In this document: positions 8,001 through 16,490 of the stretch, in pieces
Numbering within the stretch: the stretch's first letter is position 1
How the letters are laid out: every line of letters begins with the position of its first letter
DNA from: JAHEKO01 sp965212505
Lineage (GTDB): Bacteria > Acidobacteriota > Thermoanaerobaculia > Multivoradales > JAHEKO01
Reading direction: 5' to 3'
Length of the DNA: 64,000 bases
Assembly (NCBI GenBank): GCA_965212505.1
Contig: OZ243123.1
Span: 4,216,001-4,280,000 of the forward strand
Made by a program: the position numbers and the translations under genes
Notes under the pieces: model-generated
The model's input: the letters and a program-made list of their open reading frames with translations, nothing else
Database searches by the model: none
What the model was told of the DNA's origin: nothing

Positions 8001-9544
8001 TGGGCGACTCGGTGAGCTTTGCCGGCACCGCCAACGACACCGAGGATGGAGACATCTCCGGCAGTCTGTCGTGGACCTCGAGTCTCGACGGCGCGATCGG
8101 CTCCGGCGCCAGCTTCTCGATCAGCACGCTCTCCGAAGGCGCGCACACGATCACGGCGTCGGTCACCGACAGCGGTGGTGAGTCGGACTCCGACAACATC
8201 AACATCACGATCGTCGGCAACAGCTCGCCGACCGTCACCATCACCTCGCCAGCCAACGGCTCCTCCTTCGTGACGGGCAGCTCCGTGAGTTTTGCCGGTA
8301 CCGCGAGCGACACCGAAGACGGCGACATCTCCGGCAGTCTGGCTTGGACTTCGAGCATCGACGGCGCCATCGGCTCCGGCGGATCGTTCTCCACCAGCGC
8401 TCTCTCGATCGGTAGTCACACCATCACAGCATCGGTCACCGACTCGGGCGGGCTCAGCGGCTCCGACGTGATCGGCATCACCATCACGGCGCCCAACACC
8501 GCGCCGACGGTCACCGTCACGGCCCCGGCGGACGGCTCGTCGTTCGATCAGGGCACGTCGGTCGCGTTCAGCGGTACGGCGAGTGACACCGAAGACGGTG
8601 ACATCTCCGCCAACCTCGCGTGGACGTCGGACCTCGACGGTTCGATCGGCAGTGGCGGATCGTTCTCGACCAGCTCACTCTCGGTCGGCGCCCACACGAT
8701 CACCGCGTCGGTCACCGACTCTGGTGGCCTCTCCGACTCCGATCAGATCTCCGTCACCATCAACGCGGTGGGCGGCGGCGGCACCCAGCTTTGGATGTCG
8801 TTCCGCAGCAACACCTCGGTTCCAGGTGTCGGCACGGTCGCGGACGAGGACATCGTCTCCTATGACGAAACCACCGGTGTGTGGACGCTCGAGTTCGACG
8901 GCAGTGACGTCGGACTCGGCGGACTCGAGATCAGCGGTATGGCGCTCTTGCCCAGTGGCGACATCGTCATGAGCTTCACGGCGGCGGGCACGGTCGATGG
9001 CATTACGGTCGACGACTCCGACATCCTGCAGTTCACCCCGACCTCGTTGGGCTCGACCACGTCCGGCAGCTTCGCGATGTATTTCGACGGCAGCGACGTC
9101 GGCATGTCGAGCAACGGCGAAGATGTCGATGGCATCTCGCTCGACGGCTCGGGCAATCTGCTGATCTCGACGGTCGGCACGTTGAACGCCAACGGCGTCA
9201 GCCAGGTACGCGACGAGGACGTATCGACCTTCGTCGGCACGCTCGGCTCGACCACCTCGGGCAGCTTCACTCTGCTGTTCGACGGTAGCGATGTCGACCT
9301 CGGCGGCGCCGGCGCGGACGATCTGGACGCGATCACCCTCACCTCTGGAGGCGAGCTCCTCTTCTCCACGGTGGGTACCTTCTCGGTTACCGGGCTCACC
9401 GGCCCGGACGAGGACGTCGTCGAGTTCACCGGTACGTTCGGTTCGTCCACCTCGGGCAGCTTCTCGATCCGCCAGGATCTGAGCGCTCTGGGTATCGCGA
9501 CGAGCGAGGACATCGGCTCGCTCCACATCGTCGAGCTGCCGTAG
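5021..9544 (+). CDS. Giant secreted Ig-repeat surface protein
   Basis: 1,507 aa from ATG 5021, which has AAGAGGAGAA just upstream; longer upstream frames lack a start signal. Signal peptide about 1-26. Residues about 30-110 begin FPTQVTYQGQIRTSSGAPLDG, a module common at the N-terminus of tail-fibre-like and surface proteins. Residues about 260-700 form an unrecognised, probably beta-propeller-like region (GAVGPNHYVHAVN, GDAIFLYDEEADRFVLSQF). Four Ig-like repeats lie near 706-797, 977-1066, 1067-1157 and 1158-1249, each with TVTITSPxDGSSF, EDGDxS and HTITASVTDSGG. A separate beta-sandwich-like insert lies between the first two. The last 250 residues are three tandem units with LxFDGSDVxLGG and LGSTTSGSF. 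Likely an adhesin or surface-layer component. Confidence 0.85.
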   Translation: MRTSTLTLAATVLLVGLAPTFATASAVDTFPTQVTYQGQIRTSSGAPLDGTHTLDARYYASTGELLLGETLVGVAVSNGHFSVELGTGATYESGRYSTLQAVFAEHPSLELEMSIGELTFGPRIGILPAGHSVKSHLVAAGARQNDDNDLHWKHYDTPGGVTAFQSGALSPGGADPTTAEPGTVWRRPYTLPGVGPHLSRPVRELPPSGTADTPSLGTGGEINPPRHETLFDENGQRFGTAAPKIDDPLAGAPSAGLQTPVPSITFEGINNIQGFYPPDTEGAVGPNHYVHAVNVSFAVLDKTGTFLAGPVDTNDLWAGFGGPCQTDNSGDAIFLYDEEADRFVLSQFAVGGSNQSVCFAVSQTPDPTGSYYLYEYVTPRFPDYYKVGIWNDPNNNAYFFGTNSGFQNQYDVFAIDRANMLAGLPARPMQFFQSFYNLMMPADIDGPTGPPAGSPGIFYTFRDGGESYFNNPPTDSIDVYEFDVDWNTPSNSTYTLVETITPAQGLVDFNWTVCGFFVSNCLPQPGTSQGIDSASWWPMQRLVYRNFGSHETLIGSWTVDVNAVGNRAAPRWFELRDVGSGWTMYQQGTQSPDATHRWMPSIAMDGDGNIALGYSLGDGSKFPSIFYATREAGDPLGTLQGEVEMWAGSGSQTGSAARWGDYSSMEIDPADDCTFWYTTEYMPSTSPTGWRTRIGAFTIPGCGGPPNDTPVVTITSPGDGSSSDVGTSVSFAGSANDTEDGDLTANLSWTSSIDGAIGSGGSFSTSTLSIGAHLITASVTDSGGKTGNDTINITVVDPNSNGPQIAVYDGGLGAPLCAIAGSSCDSTTLVDGRAGLGPEPNQPNTLDSCADGTSGVYHSDESNDRIVVSTLDNADFEEGATVLIEATVWAWNTGSEDNLDLYYAADATNPSWVYITTLPTPTGGAQTLSTTYTLPTGSLQAVRASFRYQSSATPCPAGNWNDRDDLVFAVKPAGGNAAPTVTITSPSDGSSFGVGDSVSFAGTANDTEDGDISGSLSWTSSLDGAIGSGASFSISTLSEGAHTITASVTDSGGESDSDNINITIVGNSSPTVTITSPANGSSFVTGSSVSFAGTASDTEDGDISGSLAWTSSIDGAIGSGGSFSTSALSIGSHTITASVTDSGGLSGSDVIGITITAPNTAPTVTVTAPADGSSFDQGTSVAFSGTASDTEDGDISANLAWTSDLDGSIGSGGSFSTSSLSVGAHTITASVTDSGGLSDSDQISVTINAVGGGGTQLWMSFRSNTSVPGVGTVADEDIVSYDETTGVWTLEFDGSDVGLGGLEISGMALLPSGDIVMSFTAAGTVDGITVDDSDILQFTPTSLGSTTSGSFAMYFDGSDVGMSSNGEDVDGISLDGSGNLLISTVGTLNANGVSQVRDEDVSTFVGTLGSTTSGSFTLLFDGSDVDLGGAGADDLDAITLTSGGELLFSTVGTFSVTGLTGPDEDVVEFTGTFGSSTSGSFSIRQDLSALGIATSEDIGSLHIVELP
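7138..8770 (+). repeat. Four Ig-like coding repeats of about 270 bp
   Basis: In-frame repeats within the giant surface protein. Copy 1 (7138-7410) is separated by a 540-bp insert from the tandem copies 2-4 (about 7951-8217, 8218-8490, 8491-8770). The DNA similarity between copies 2-4 is high enough that unequal recombination could change copy number. Confidence 0.75.
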
Positions 9545-9570
9545 CTCACTCTGCCAGTCTGGCAACTTCC

Positions 9571-9605
9571 GGCCCCCGGGGTTCACCTCGGGGGCCGTTC
9601 TTTCT
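9571..9605 (+). terminator. Rho-independent terminator after the Ig-repeat gene
   Basis: GGCCCCCG at 9571-9578 pairs with CGGGGGCC at 9589-9596, with a loop of about 10 nt, followed by GTTCTTTCT. It starts 27 bp after the stop codon. Confidence 0.85.
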
Positions 9606-9666
9606 ATGGCTGGCCGGTCCGTCCCGAGCCCAGTTCGGATCGAGAGGTCGCGGATGCCCGAGGCGG

Positions 9667-10926
9667 CTAGGGCAGGTGGAACGCGACGATCCCCCGGGGC
9701 GTCCCCTCGGGCACGACCGCGAGGTCGACGTCACTTCGATAAAGCAGGTTGGCGCTCGACAAACCACCGGCCGCAAAACGCTCGACGGAGCCGTCGGACG
9801 CCAGCCGCACCAGCGGTCCGCCGACCAGGCTCAGAATCAGGTGGCCGTTCCTGTCGCTCTCGATGCCATCGATGTCGGTGACCTCGACCGGGCCGAGGGG
9901 TGGGCCAATTCGTCCGCTCTCGAGATCGAGCTCGCGCAGCGTCTCTCCTCCGACCCAGAGGCGTCCGTCGCTCACGTGAATGCCGTTCGCCCAGCGCAGG
10001 CGATCGTCGACGATGGACGTCGTGGCGACGCCGTTTTCGATCCGATAGACCGCCCGCCGGAACGAGTCGGTCACGAAGAGCGACCCTCCCCGCTTTGCTA
10101 CGTCGTTCGGTGCTCGGGCGTCCTCGGGGAACTCGACGGTCGACAGCTGCCGGCCGTCTTCGAGAGACAACTCCCGCATCAGCTTGAAGTCGACAACCCA
10201 AAGGCTGTCACCGTCGACCACCATGCCGACCGGAGCGTCCAGACCCTCCACCCAACGCGTATCGAGAACCTCGCCCGCTTCCGACAGTCGAGAGAGGAAC
10301 CCTCTGCCGTTGGCCTCGAAGCCGCAGACGTTCGAAACGATATAGACCCGACGCGCTCCGTCCCAGACGACCGTCTCCGGCTCGCAGAACGACTCCGGGC
10401 CGATCGTCCAGGCCGGTTCCAGCTCGCGAATCGGCGGCGCAGGAGCGAGCGAGGCCGGCTCGCTCGAGATACGGGCGACCCGCGCGCTGGCAACGAGCCA
10501 CCGGTCGCCCGAGCGCTCCACGGTCGCCAGCATCGCCTCGCGCACGCGCCCGGTCGCGGCGCTTCCAAACGTCATGTCGAGATCGACCTGGAATACGTCC
10601 TCTCCGAGTCGACGAACTCCATCGACGACCACGTCGAGCGCTCGGTGCCAGGGCGTCTCACGACCTTGGAGGCCGACCTGCCACACTCCCGCGACGGACT
10701 CCCTCCCGACCCACGCCCGGCGAGAGCCGGTCAGGTTCATCCAGTCGCCGTCTTCCTTCCAAAGGCTCGCCAGCGCCTCGGCCTCGCCGGCCCGCCAGTG
10801 CTGCGCGAAGTTGTGGGTGAACAGACGCTCGACAGCCTGTTCGTCACCTCCGCCACCGCTGGCGCCCATCGACACGAGGGCACCTCCGACGAGCAGGGCG
10901 ACTGCGTTGTTGAGGACTCCTCTCAT
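9667..10926 (-). CDS. Exported NTF2-like / SMP-30-NHL propeller fusion protein
   Basis: 419 aa from ATG 10926. Signal peptide about residues 1-24 (VLNNAVALLVGGALVSMGAS). Residues about 30-150 resemble the SgcJ/EcaC type of NTF2-like (SnoaL) domain: AVERLFTHNFAQHWRAG, ALASLWKEDGDWMNL and TFGSAATGRVREAMLA. Residues about 165-419 form repeating strands with DGDSLWVVDFK, VTDSFRRAVYRIENG and ISDGRLWVGGETLREL-like spacing, as in SMP-30/NHL six-bladed propellers that act as lactonases or binding scaffolds. The combination in one chain is unusual. No strong Shine-Dalgarno is seen. It stands alone on its strand, divergent from the gene at 10997. Confidence 0.75.
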   Translation of the reverse strand: MRGVLNNAVALLVGGALVSMGASGGGGDEQAVERLFTHNFAQHWRAGEAEALASLWKEDGDWMNLTGSRRAWVGRESVAGVWQVGLQGRETPWHRALDVVVDGVRRLGEDVFQVDLDMTFGSAATGRVREAMLATVERSGDRWLVASARVARISSEPASLAPAPPIRELEPAWTIGPESFCEPETVVWDGARRVYIVSNVCGFEANGRGFLSRLSEAGEVLDTRWVEGLDAPVGMVVDGDSLWVVDFKLMRELSLEDGRQLSTVEFPEDARAPNDVAKRGGSLFVTDSFRRAVYRIENGVATTSIVDDRLRWANGIHVSDGRLWVGGETLRELDLESGRIGPPLGPVEVTDIDGIESDRNGHLILSLVGGPLVRLASDGSVERFAAGGLSSANLLYRSDVDLAVVPEGTPRGIVAFHLP

Positions 10927-10996
10927 GTGTCCATCTGACCCCAAGAGCGGAGCCGGTGTTCCCCGGGCGTGCGGGACTGGCAGAATACCCCCTCCT

Positions 10997-12364
10997 ATGC
11001 CGAACCGCTTCAAAGCGCTGGCAGGTCTGGCCATCGGGACAGCCTGCCTCTTCGCCGACCCGACTTCGGGCGCCGCCACCGAGAGCTACGAGACGCCCAG
11101 TACCTTGCGGGCGAGTGACGATCTCTCGGAGGAACTCCTCGAAGGCAGGCACCACGAGGTCATGTGTGACGTCGAGAACGACGGCTACATGAACTACTAC
11201 CGCATCGCCTCAGACTTTGGACGCTTCGACGCCTACGGCCGAACCATGCTGGCCGTGCGGATTCAGGAGATCGAGGCGATCGCCGCACTCGACGAGCTCT
11301 CGAAGACCGACGTCTTCATCGACGCCCTCAAAGCGTCGGCCTTCCGGCAAGTCGATACGGTCAAGACTCTCGCCGACAGGCCGGTCGAGACCCTTATGGG
11401 CGTGCCGGCCGGTCTCGGTCGCATGTTCAAGCGCTACAAGCGAAAGGCGGAAGACGGCGCCGAGAAGGTGCGCGAGGTCGGCACGCAGGTCAAGGAGGAG
11501 TTCCTCGAGGCCGCCAGTGACGACGACGAAGAGGACGAAGGCGAAGAGCCCGGGGAGCGGACCGACAAAGGCGAGAGCAAGACCGACCAGGCGCTCGACG
11601 CAGCGGGTAAGTACGCCAAGAAGTACTTCGGCCTCAGTCGCGCCGAGCGCCGCTGGGCTCAGGAGCTCGGCATCGACCCGTACACCTCGAACGAGGTTCT
11701 CAAGAGGGCGATCCGTCAGGTCGCCCGTGTCGAGGCGTCCGCCACCTTCGGCATGAAGTTCGTAGCGCTCCCGTCGATCCCCGGCGTCGGCTACATCCGC
11801 GACATCAACTCGCTAGTGTGGAGCAAAGACCCGCTCGACCTGAGGCTCCACAACGAGAAGGTGCTCGCCCGCACCGGCGCCAGCGAAGAGCAGGTCACGG
11901 CGTTCCTCGACAACCCGTGGTTCAGCCCCACCCTCCAGTCGACGGCGATCGAGGCCATCGCGGCACTCGAAGGGGTCAACGGTCGCCAGACGCTGCTCCT
12001 GCAAGCGACGTTGATGGATTCCCTCGAGACGGCGCGCTTCTTCACGCAGAATCTCCGGATGCTCGCCTGGCATCACGAGCGAAACTCACCCCTCGAGCGA
12101 ATTCTCGACAGCCGCTTGGTGACCACCGCCATGACCGAGAATCGTCGATTCGTAGCGATCGCCGCCGTCGACCACGTCTACTGGACGGAAGAGGTCGCAG
12201 CGGCCGCGGAGCGGTTTGTCGAAACCGCCCAGACGGCAGGCGCCGAGCGGCTCGAAATGAGGCTACTGGGTGGTCTCTCGGAGCGTTGCCGCCGCGAGCT
12301 GCAAGCGAGGGGCTTCGTCATCTACTCGAACGAGGCGATCGCTCTCGAGGGCTCACGCGAATGA
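10997..12364 (+). CDS. Exported protein of unknown function
   Basis: 455 aa from ATG 10997; longer upstream frames overlap the divergent gene and lack a start signal. Signal peptide about 1-25 (ALAGLAIGTACLFADPTSGA). The body is predicted largely helical. It has a strongly acidic linker with DDDEEDEGEEPGERTDKGESK near residues 172-192, which follows a basic segment (MFKRYKRKAEDGAEKVREVG). No domain is recognised. The stop overlaps the start of the amidohydrolase gene (ATGA), so the two are co-translated and may work together in the cell envelope. Confidence 0.75.
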   Translation: MPNRFKALAGLAIGTACLFADPTSGAATESYETPSTLRASDDLSEELLEGRHHEVMCDVENDGYMNYYRIASDFGRFDAYGRTMLAVRIQEIEAIAALDELSKTDVFIDALKASAFRQVDTVKTLADRPVETLMGVPAGLGRMFKRYKRKAEDGAEKVREVGTQVKEEFLEAASDDDEEDEGEEPGERTDKGESKTDQALDAAGKYAKKYFGLSRAERRWAQELGIDPYTSNEVLKRAIRQVARVEASATFGMKFVALPSIPGVGYIRDINSLVWSKDPLDLRLHNEKVLARTGASEEQVTAFLDNPWFSPTLQSTAIEAIAALEGVNGRQTLLLQATLMDSLETARFFTQNLRMLAWHHERNSPLERILDSRLVTTAMTENRRFVAIAAVDHVYWTEEVAAAAERFVETAQTAGAERLEMRLLGGLSERCRRELQARGFVIYSNEAIALEGSRE

Positions 12365-13770
12365 GAATCGCAACGGCGACTGCCATCGCCGTCTCACTCG
12401 TTTTCGGCTGCGCGTCACCTCGAGAGCCGGTCGACCTGTTGATCGTCGGCGGCACGGTCATAGAACCCTCGAACGAGGCCGACCCTGCGGCGCTCGATAT
12501 CGCCGTCCGCGACGGTCGAATCGTCGCGCTCGGCGCCGAGCTTACGTACGCCTACGAAGCAGCCGAAACTGTCGATGCGAGCGGCCGGTTCGTCATCCCC
12601 GGCCTCGCCGACATGCACAGTCACTTCGGCAACGGCATTCGGCCACCCGACGAAGACGACACGACGCCGGTTCTCGCGCGTCACCTCTACTACGGCAACA
12701 CGACAATTCTCAACCTGGGCTCGTTCCAGGCCTGGCCCGAGCGAATCGACGAGCTTCGCGCGGCAATGAGCGAAGGTGAGCTCCAAGGGCCGCGACTGCT
12801 CGCCGTGGGGTCCCTGATCACCCGCCTCGGCTCACACCCGACGACAACCATCTACGCGCCTCCGGTGCAAGAGCGCATCGCCGAGCTGGTCGCCGAAGCT
12901 CCCGCAACCGGCCCGATCGACCTCACTCCAACCCGCGCCACCACCGTCGTGCGCACATCCGAGGACGTCACCGAAGAGGTCACGCGCGTCGCCCGCTGGG
13001 GGGCCGACGCGATCAAGATCACCGTGGAATCGGGCCCGGGGGAGTTCAGCCGCCGCCCTCGGATGACCGCCGAGATGATCGCCGCAGCGGTGGACGCCGC
13101 ACGCCCCTTCGGCATCCCGGTCTTGTGCCATATCTCCGAGGTGCCCGAGCTTCGGGATTGCATCGCCGAAGGTGCCGACGCCGCCGTTCACGGCGTCACA
13201 CCGGAGTCGCCACTGCCCGACGATCTCGAGCAGCAGATGGTCGACGCCGACTTCGCCCTGATTCCGACCGCCGCGATGTTCGACGCATGGGTACGTCTGG
13301 CGAGCGAGCCCAACTGGCTCGGCACCCCCTTCCTGGCCGAAACGATCAGCGAGCGCGAGCGCGAGTGGCTCGGGTCCGCCGAGATGATCGAACGAATGGC
13401 CTGGCCCGACCCGCTTCCGGTCGCGCGCCTCGGGGAGCACATCCGCAGGTACCGCGAGCTCGGCGGCGCACTCGTCGCCGGCACCGACACCGGCAACCCA
13501 TACCGATTTGCGGGGCACGCGCTCCACGAGGAGCTCGCCTTCTATGTCCGCTCGGGGGTAAGCGAGCGCGAGGCGCTGGCCAGTGCGACGATCGCCGCTG
13601 CTCGTCTAGTCAACGCCGAGGACAAATGGGGATCGATTCGCGAGGGCCTCGCCGCCGACCTCGTGATCCTCGCCGCAAACCCACTCGAGGCGATCGAGAA
13701 CACGCGGTCGATCGTCGAGGTGATTCAAGCGGGTCGGCGCATCGATCGGGCGGCGCTGCCGGTGCGTTGA
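12361..13770 (+). CDS. Amidohydrolase-family lipoprotein
   Basis: 469 aa. The lipobox VFGC puts the lipidated cysteine at residue 17, so the enzyme is probably anchored in the envelope. The amidohydrolase TIM barrel shows the expected metal ligands in order: the HxH motif in GLADMHSHFG, a lysine in DAIKITVES (possible carbamylated metal bridge), His in LCHIS, His in HGVTPES and Asp in AGTDTGNPY. The order fits imidazolonepropionase-like and Xaa-Pro or cyclic-amide hydrolases of this superfamily; the substrate is unknown. The ATG overlaps the upstream stop by ATGA. The C-terminal DLVILAANPLEAIENTRSI is the usual end of the composite beta-sandwich. Confidence 0.85.
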   Translation: MRIATATAIAVSLVFGCASPREPVDLLIVGGTVIEPSNEADPAALDIAVRDGRIVALGAELTYAYEAAETVDASGRFVIPGLADMHSHFGNGIRPPDEDDTTPVLARHLYYGNTTILNLGSFQAWPERIDELRAAMSEGELQGPRLLAVGSLITRLGSHPTTTIYAPPVQERIAELVAEAPATGPIDLTPTRATTVVRTSEDVTEEVTRVARWGADAIKITVESGPGEFSRRPRMTAEMIAAAVDAARPFGIPVLCHISEVPELRDCIAEGADAAVHGVTPESPLPDDLEQQMVDADFALIPTAAMFDAWVRLASEPNWLGTPFLAETISEREREWLGSAEMIERMAWPDPLPVARLGEHIRRYRELGGALVAGTDTGNPYRFAGHALHEELAFYVRSGVSEREALASATIAAARLVNAEDKWGSIREGLAADLVILAANPLEAIENTRSIVEVIQAGRRIDRAALPVR

Positions 13771-13785
13771 GGCTCCGTGCGACAC

Positions 13786-13933
13786 GACACGGTCGGCACC
13801 TACGACATGCGAATGAGGGTGAGCAGGTTCAGTTGCCTGCAAGTACATCACCGTCCGGCGGAAGCAAGACGACGGCTCCTGGAAGGCCGAGGCAGACATG
13901 TTCGGCGCCGATGGTCCGCCGACGCCCGCGGAC
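13786..13933 (+). pseudogene. Frameshifted remnant of a SnoaL/DUF4440-type gene
   Basis: Two pieces in different frames read like the C-terminal half of a DUF4440/SnoaL protein. The frame containing 13801 gives TVGTYDM; the frame containing 13841 gives KYITVRRKQDDGSWKAEADM, very close to the family's usual KYxTVWRKQxDGSWKxxxDxxNSD ending. In-frame stops and the frame change between the two pieces show it is not functional. No start codon or Shine-Dalgarno remains. The gene that follows starts in the same frame as the second piece. Confidence 0.65.
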
Positions 13934-13951
13934 GGCTCGTCCCGAGGGTGC

Positions 13952-15274
13952 ATGAGCGTCGGTAGAGCCACGATTCTGCTCGGAGCTCTCCTCCTGGCGA
14001 TCGGCGTCGTGGCGCTCTTGGTCGATCGGGGGGCGGATCGTACAGATCGCGAAGCGGTCGTCCCTCGGCGCCCCGAACTCCCGGCGACAGCTGCCGAGCA
14101 CGAGTCGGAAGATCACCAAGGGTTCCTTTACGCGCACGTCACGGCGAACGACGGCTCGACCTTCGAGGGCCGGGTGCGCTTCGGCGGCGACGAAGAGGCG
14201 TTCTGGGGAGACGCCTTCAACGGCCGCAAAGAAGAGAACCCCTGGGCAGCCTACGCGCCGGCCGAGTCGCTCAAGGAGTCGCGTCCGGTAGAGATTTTCG
14301 GGGTTCATTTCTCGCGCACCCGAGAGATCGATTTGACGCGGCCGTTTGTCGCCCGCTTCGGCGACCTGAAGCGGATCGAGGTCGACGCGAACGATCTGCT
14401 GGTGACGCTCAAGAGCGGCAGCTCGGTCCTTCTCGACCGACTCTCATACGACGACATCGCCGACGGCCTGCGCGTTTGGGACCGCAACGGGGTCGTCGAC
14501 CTCGACGAGAACCAGATTCGAACCATCGAGTTCCGCGCGACACCCCAACTCGACAGCGCGCCCGCGAGGCTCTGGGGCACCGTACGCACCCAGCAGGGAG
14601 ACGTCTCCGGCTTCGTGCTCTGGGATCGGCGATCTTCTCTGGTCTCCGACGAGCTGTGGGGCCGTTCCGACGAGGGGAGACTCACACTCTCCTTCGACGA
14701 GATCGTGTCGATCGAACGCGGAGACCGCGAGCGGGCAATTGTCACGCTCAGGGACGGAAGCGTGATCGAGCTCGAGGTCCACGACCGTTACCGGGGCCTC
14801 GCCGTGGACGACAAGAGCCTCGGACGCGTGTTGGTCTCTTGGGAAGCCGTCGAGCGCGTCGACTTCCATCGCGCCGGCAGCGGGCGGGCTTACGACGACT
14901 TCAATGTCGGCAGGCCGCTCCACGGCCGCGTGACCAGCCGCGCCGGCTACAGCCTGTCCGGTCGGATCGTCTACGACCTGGACGAGAGCGAGACGACGGA
15001 CACCTTCGATGGCTCACTCGGAGACGTCAGCTATGCCATCCCCTTCGGATCGATCGCGTCGATCCAGCTGGCGGGAGTCGACGTCGACGCGGAACGGGCT
15101 CTCGTGACCCTGCGAAACGACGAAGTTCTCGAACTGGAACGCCGGGGCGATCTCGGCCTGAGAGTCGCCGGAACGCTCGTCTTCACCCACGACAGCGCTT
15201 CACCGGAGTACATCCACTGGAGTGACGTCGAACGAATCGACTTCGCCCCGCCGCCACCGGCTCCCGTCGACTAG
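13952..15274 (+). CDS. Membrane-anchored protein of unknown function with repeated beta modules
   Basis: 440 aa from ATG 13952, preceded by CGAGGGTG; a longer reading would run into the decayed SnoaL remnant. One N-terminal transmembrane helix or uncleaved signal (ATILLGALLLAIGVVALLV, about 6-24). The rest has repeats of the type GxVxxxxGxxxxGxVxxD followed by IxFxxIxxIE and VTLxxGxxLxL, for example ITLRDGS-like, LVTLKSGSSVLL and ALVTLRNDEVLEL. These look like tandem small beta barrels. No catalytic motif is seen. Probably a periplasmic or cell-surface protein. Confidence 0.7.
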   Translation: MSVGRATILLGALLLAIGVVALLVDRGADRTDREAVVPRRPELPATAAEHESEDHQGFLYAHVTANDGSTFEGRVRFGGDEEAFWGDAFNGRKEENPWAAYAPAESLKESRPVEIFGVHFSRTREIDLTRPFVARFGDLKRIEVDANDLLVTLKSGSSVLLDRLSYDDIADGLRVWDRNGVVDLDENQIRTIEFRATPQLDSAPARLWGTVRTQQGDVSGFVLWDRRSSLVSDELWGRSDEGRLTLSFDEIVSIERGDRERAIVTLRDGSVIELEVHDRYRGLAVDDKSLGRVLVSWEAVERVDFHRAGSGRAYDDFNVGRPLHGRVTSRAGYSLSGRIVYDLDESETTDTFDGSLGDVSYAIPFGSIASIQLAGVDVDAERALVTLRNDEVLELERRGDLGLRVAGTLVFTHDSASPEYIHWSDVERIDFAPPPPAPVD

Positions 15275-15295
15275 CCGTCTCGAACGGGCAGGCGT

Positions 15296-16459
15296 CTAGC
15301 GCTGATCGTCGGGCTCGGCCTCTTCCAGGCGGTCGCCGAACTTCTGTCGCGCCAGCTCTCGGAGATCGTCGACCTGATCCGACTCGTCGACGATCTCGGC
15401 ACCAAGGAGAGTTTCGACGACATCTTCGAGCGTCACCAGACCGGCCAGGCTGCCGAACTCGTCGAGCACCAGCATCACGTGAATCTGGCCCTGCAGAACC
15501 CGCTCGAAGACCACTTCGAGCGACGTCGTCTCGGTAACGAGCTGCACCTCACGACCCAGCTCTCGCAACGGCGTGCCACCGCGCCCCGCCAGCTTTTCGC
15601 GCATCAGGTCGACCTTGAGCACAAACGCCTGCACGTCGTCGCGGTTCTCGCCGTAGATGGGGATGCGGGAGAACGGGGGATCCGGATCTTCGGCGAGTGC
15701 TTCGTCGATGGTCAGGTCTCGCTGGAGCGAGAAGACCACCGTGCGCGGGGTCATGATCTCCTTCACCTGGAGATCGCGAAAGTGGAACAGGTTGCGGACG
15801 ATGCGCGACTCTTCGGCATCGATCTGACCGCGCTCGACACCCACCTCGGCAAGGGCGGTGAACTCTTCGCGACTGAACGCATGCGCCGACGAGCCACCGG
15901 TAATCAGCTTGGTGAGCTGCTCGGAGACCCAGATCAACGGGTAGAGACAGACGACCAGCCCGCGTACGAACGCCGCGGTCGGCCCCGCGAGGCGCCGCCA
16001 GTAGACCGCCCCGAGCGTCTTCGGCACGATCTCGGACAGGAACAGAATCAAGAGGGTCAATACCGCCATCGACAGCCCGACCCAGCGATCGCCGAAGTAG
16101 GCGGCGGCCTCGGCACCGGCGCCACCGGCGCCAACGGTGTGCGCGATCGTGTTCAGCGTCAGGATGGCGGCGAGCGAGCGATCGATGCTCGACTTGATGC
16201 GCTGAAGCCGCTCGGCGAGCGGATCCTCCTGCTCGCGCAGACGCGCGATGAAAGACGGCGAAACGCTCAGCAGCACCGCCTCGGCAACCGAGCAGAGGAA
16301 AGAGAAAAGAATCGCGACCGTAGCGTAGACGACCATCAGGACGAGGTGCTTCGTCTCGCCGACGCCATCGCCCGAGGCGACCGGCAGGCCCGCGGCCGAG
16401 GCGACGGCAACGAGAGCCAAGGCGCCGAGAACGGCCAAGAAGAGAGGTTTCATCCGCAT
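15296..16459 (-). CDS. CNNM/CorC-type membrane protein with CBS pair
   Basis: 387 aa from ATG 16459. A signal-like first helix is followed by a DUF21 (CNNM) membrane region of about four helices at residues 30-190; the motifs FCSVAEAVLLSVSPS and FLSEIVPKTLGAVYWRRLAG match the family. The central region IMTPRTVVFSLQRDLTIDEAL starts the first CBS domain and DEFGSLAGLVTLEDVVETLLG ends the second. Family members handle magnesium or cobalt efflux or homeostasis, with CBS domains sensing nucleotides. The C-terminal CorC_HlyC transporter-associated domain is largely missing, since the chain ends soon after the CBS pair, as in the eukaryotic-like CNNM subset. Confidence 0.85.
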   Translation of the reverse strand: MRMKPLFLAVLGALALVAVASAAGLPVASGDGVGETKHLVLMVVYATVAILFSFLCSVAEAVLLSVSPSFIARLREQEDPLAERLQRIKSSIDRSLAAILTLNTIAHTVGAGGAGAEAAAYFGDRWVGLSMAVLTLLILFLSEIVPKTLGAVYWRRLAGPTAAFVRGLVVCLYPLIWVSEQLTKLITGGSSAHAFSREEFTALAEVGVERGQIDAEESRIVRNLFHFRDLQVKEIMTPRTVVFSLQRDLTIDEALAEDPDPPFSRIPIYGENRDDVQAFVLKVDLMREKLAGRGGTPLRELGREVQLVTETTSLEVVFERVLQGQIHVMLVLDEFGSLAGLVTLEDVVETLLGAEIVDESDQVDDLRELARQKFGDRLEEAEPDDQR

Positions 16460-16490
16460 CGAGCGCAAACCTATCCTTTTTTTGCGGGCC

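Noticed and set aside
6791..8419. A 542-codon open frame on the minus strand
   Set aside because: It is antisense to the Ig-repeat gene, has a random Arg/Ala/Gly-rich composition typical of high-GC shadow frames, and has no start signal.
7138..8770. CRISPR-like or satellite repeats
   Set aside because: The repeats are in-frame, about 270 bp long and encode Ig-like domains, with no short spacers.
10574..10996. A start at 10574 for the gene at 10997-12364
   Set aside because: It would overlap the divergent NTF2-propeller gene by over 350 bp; the signal peptide starts at 10997.
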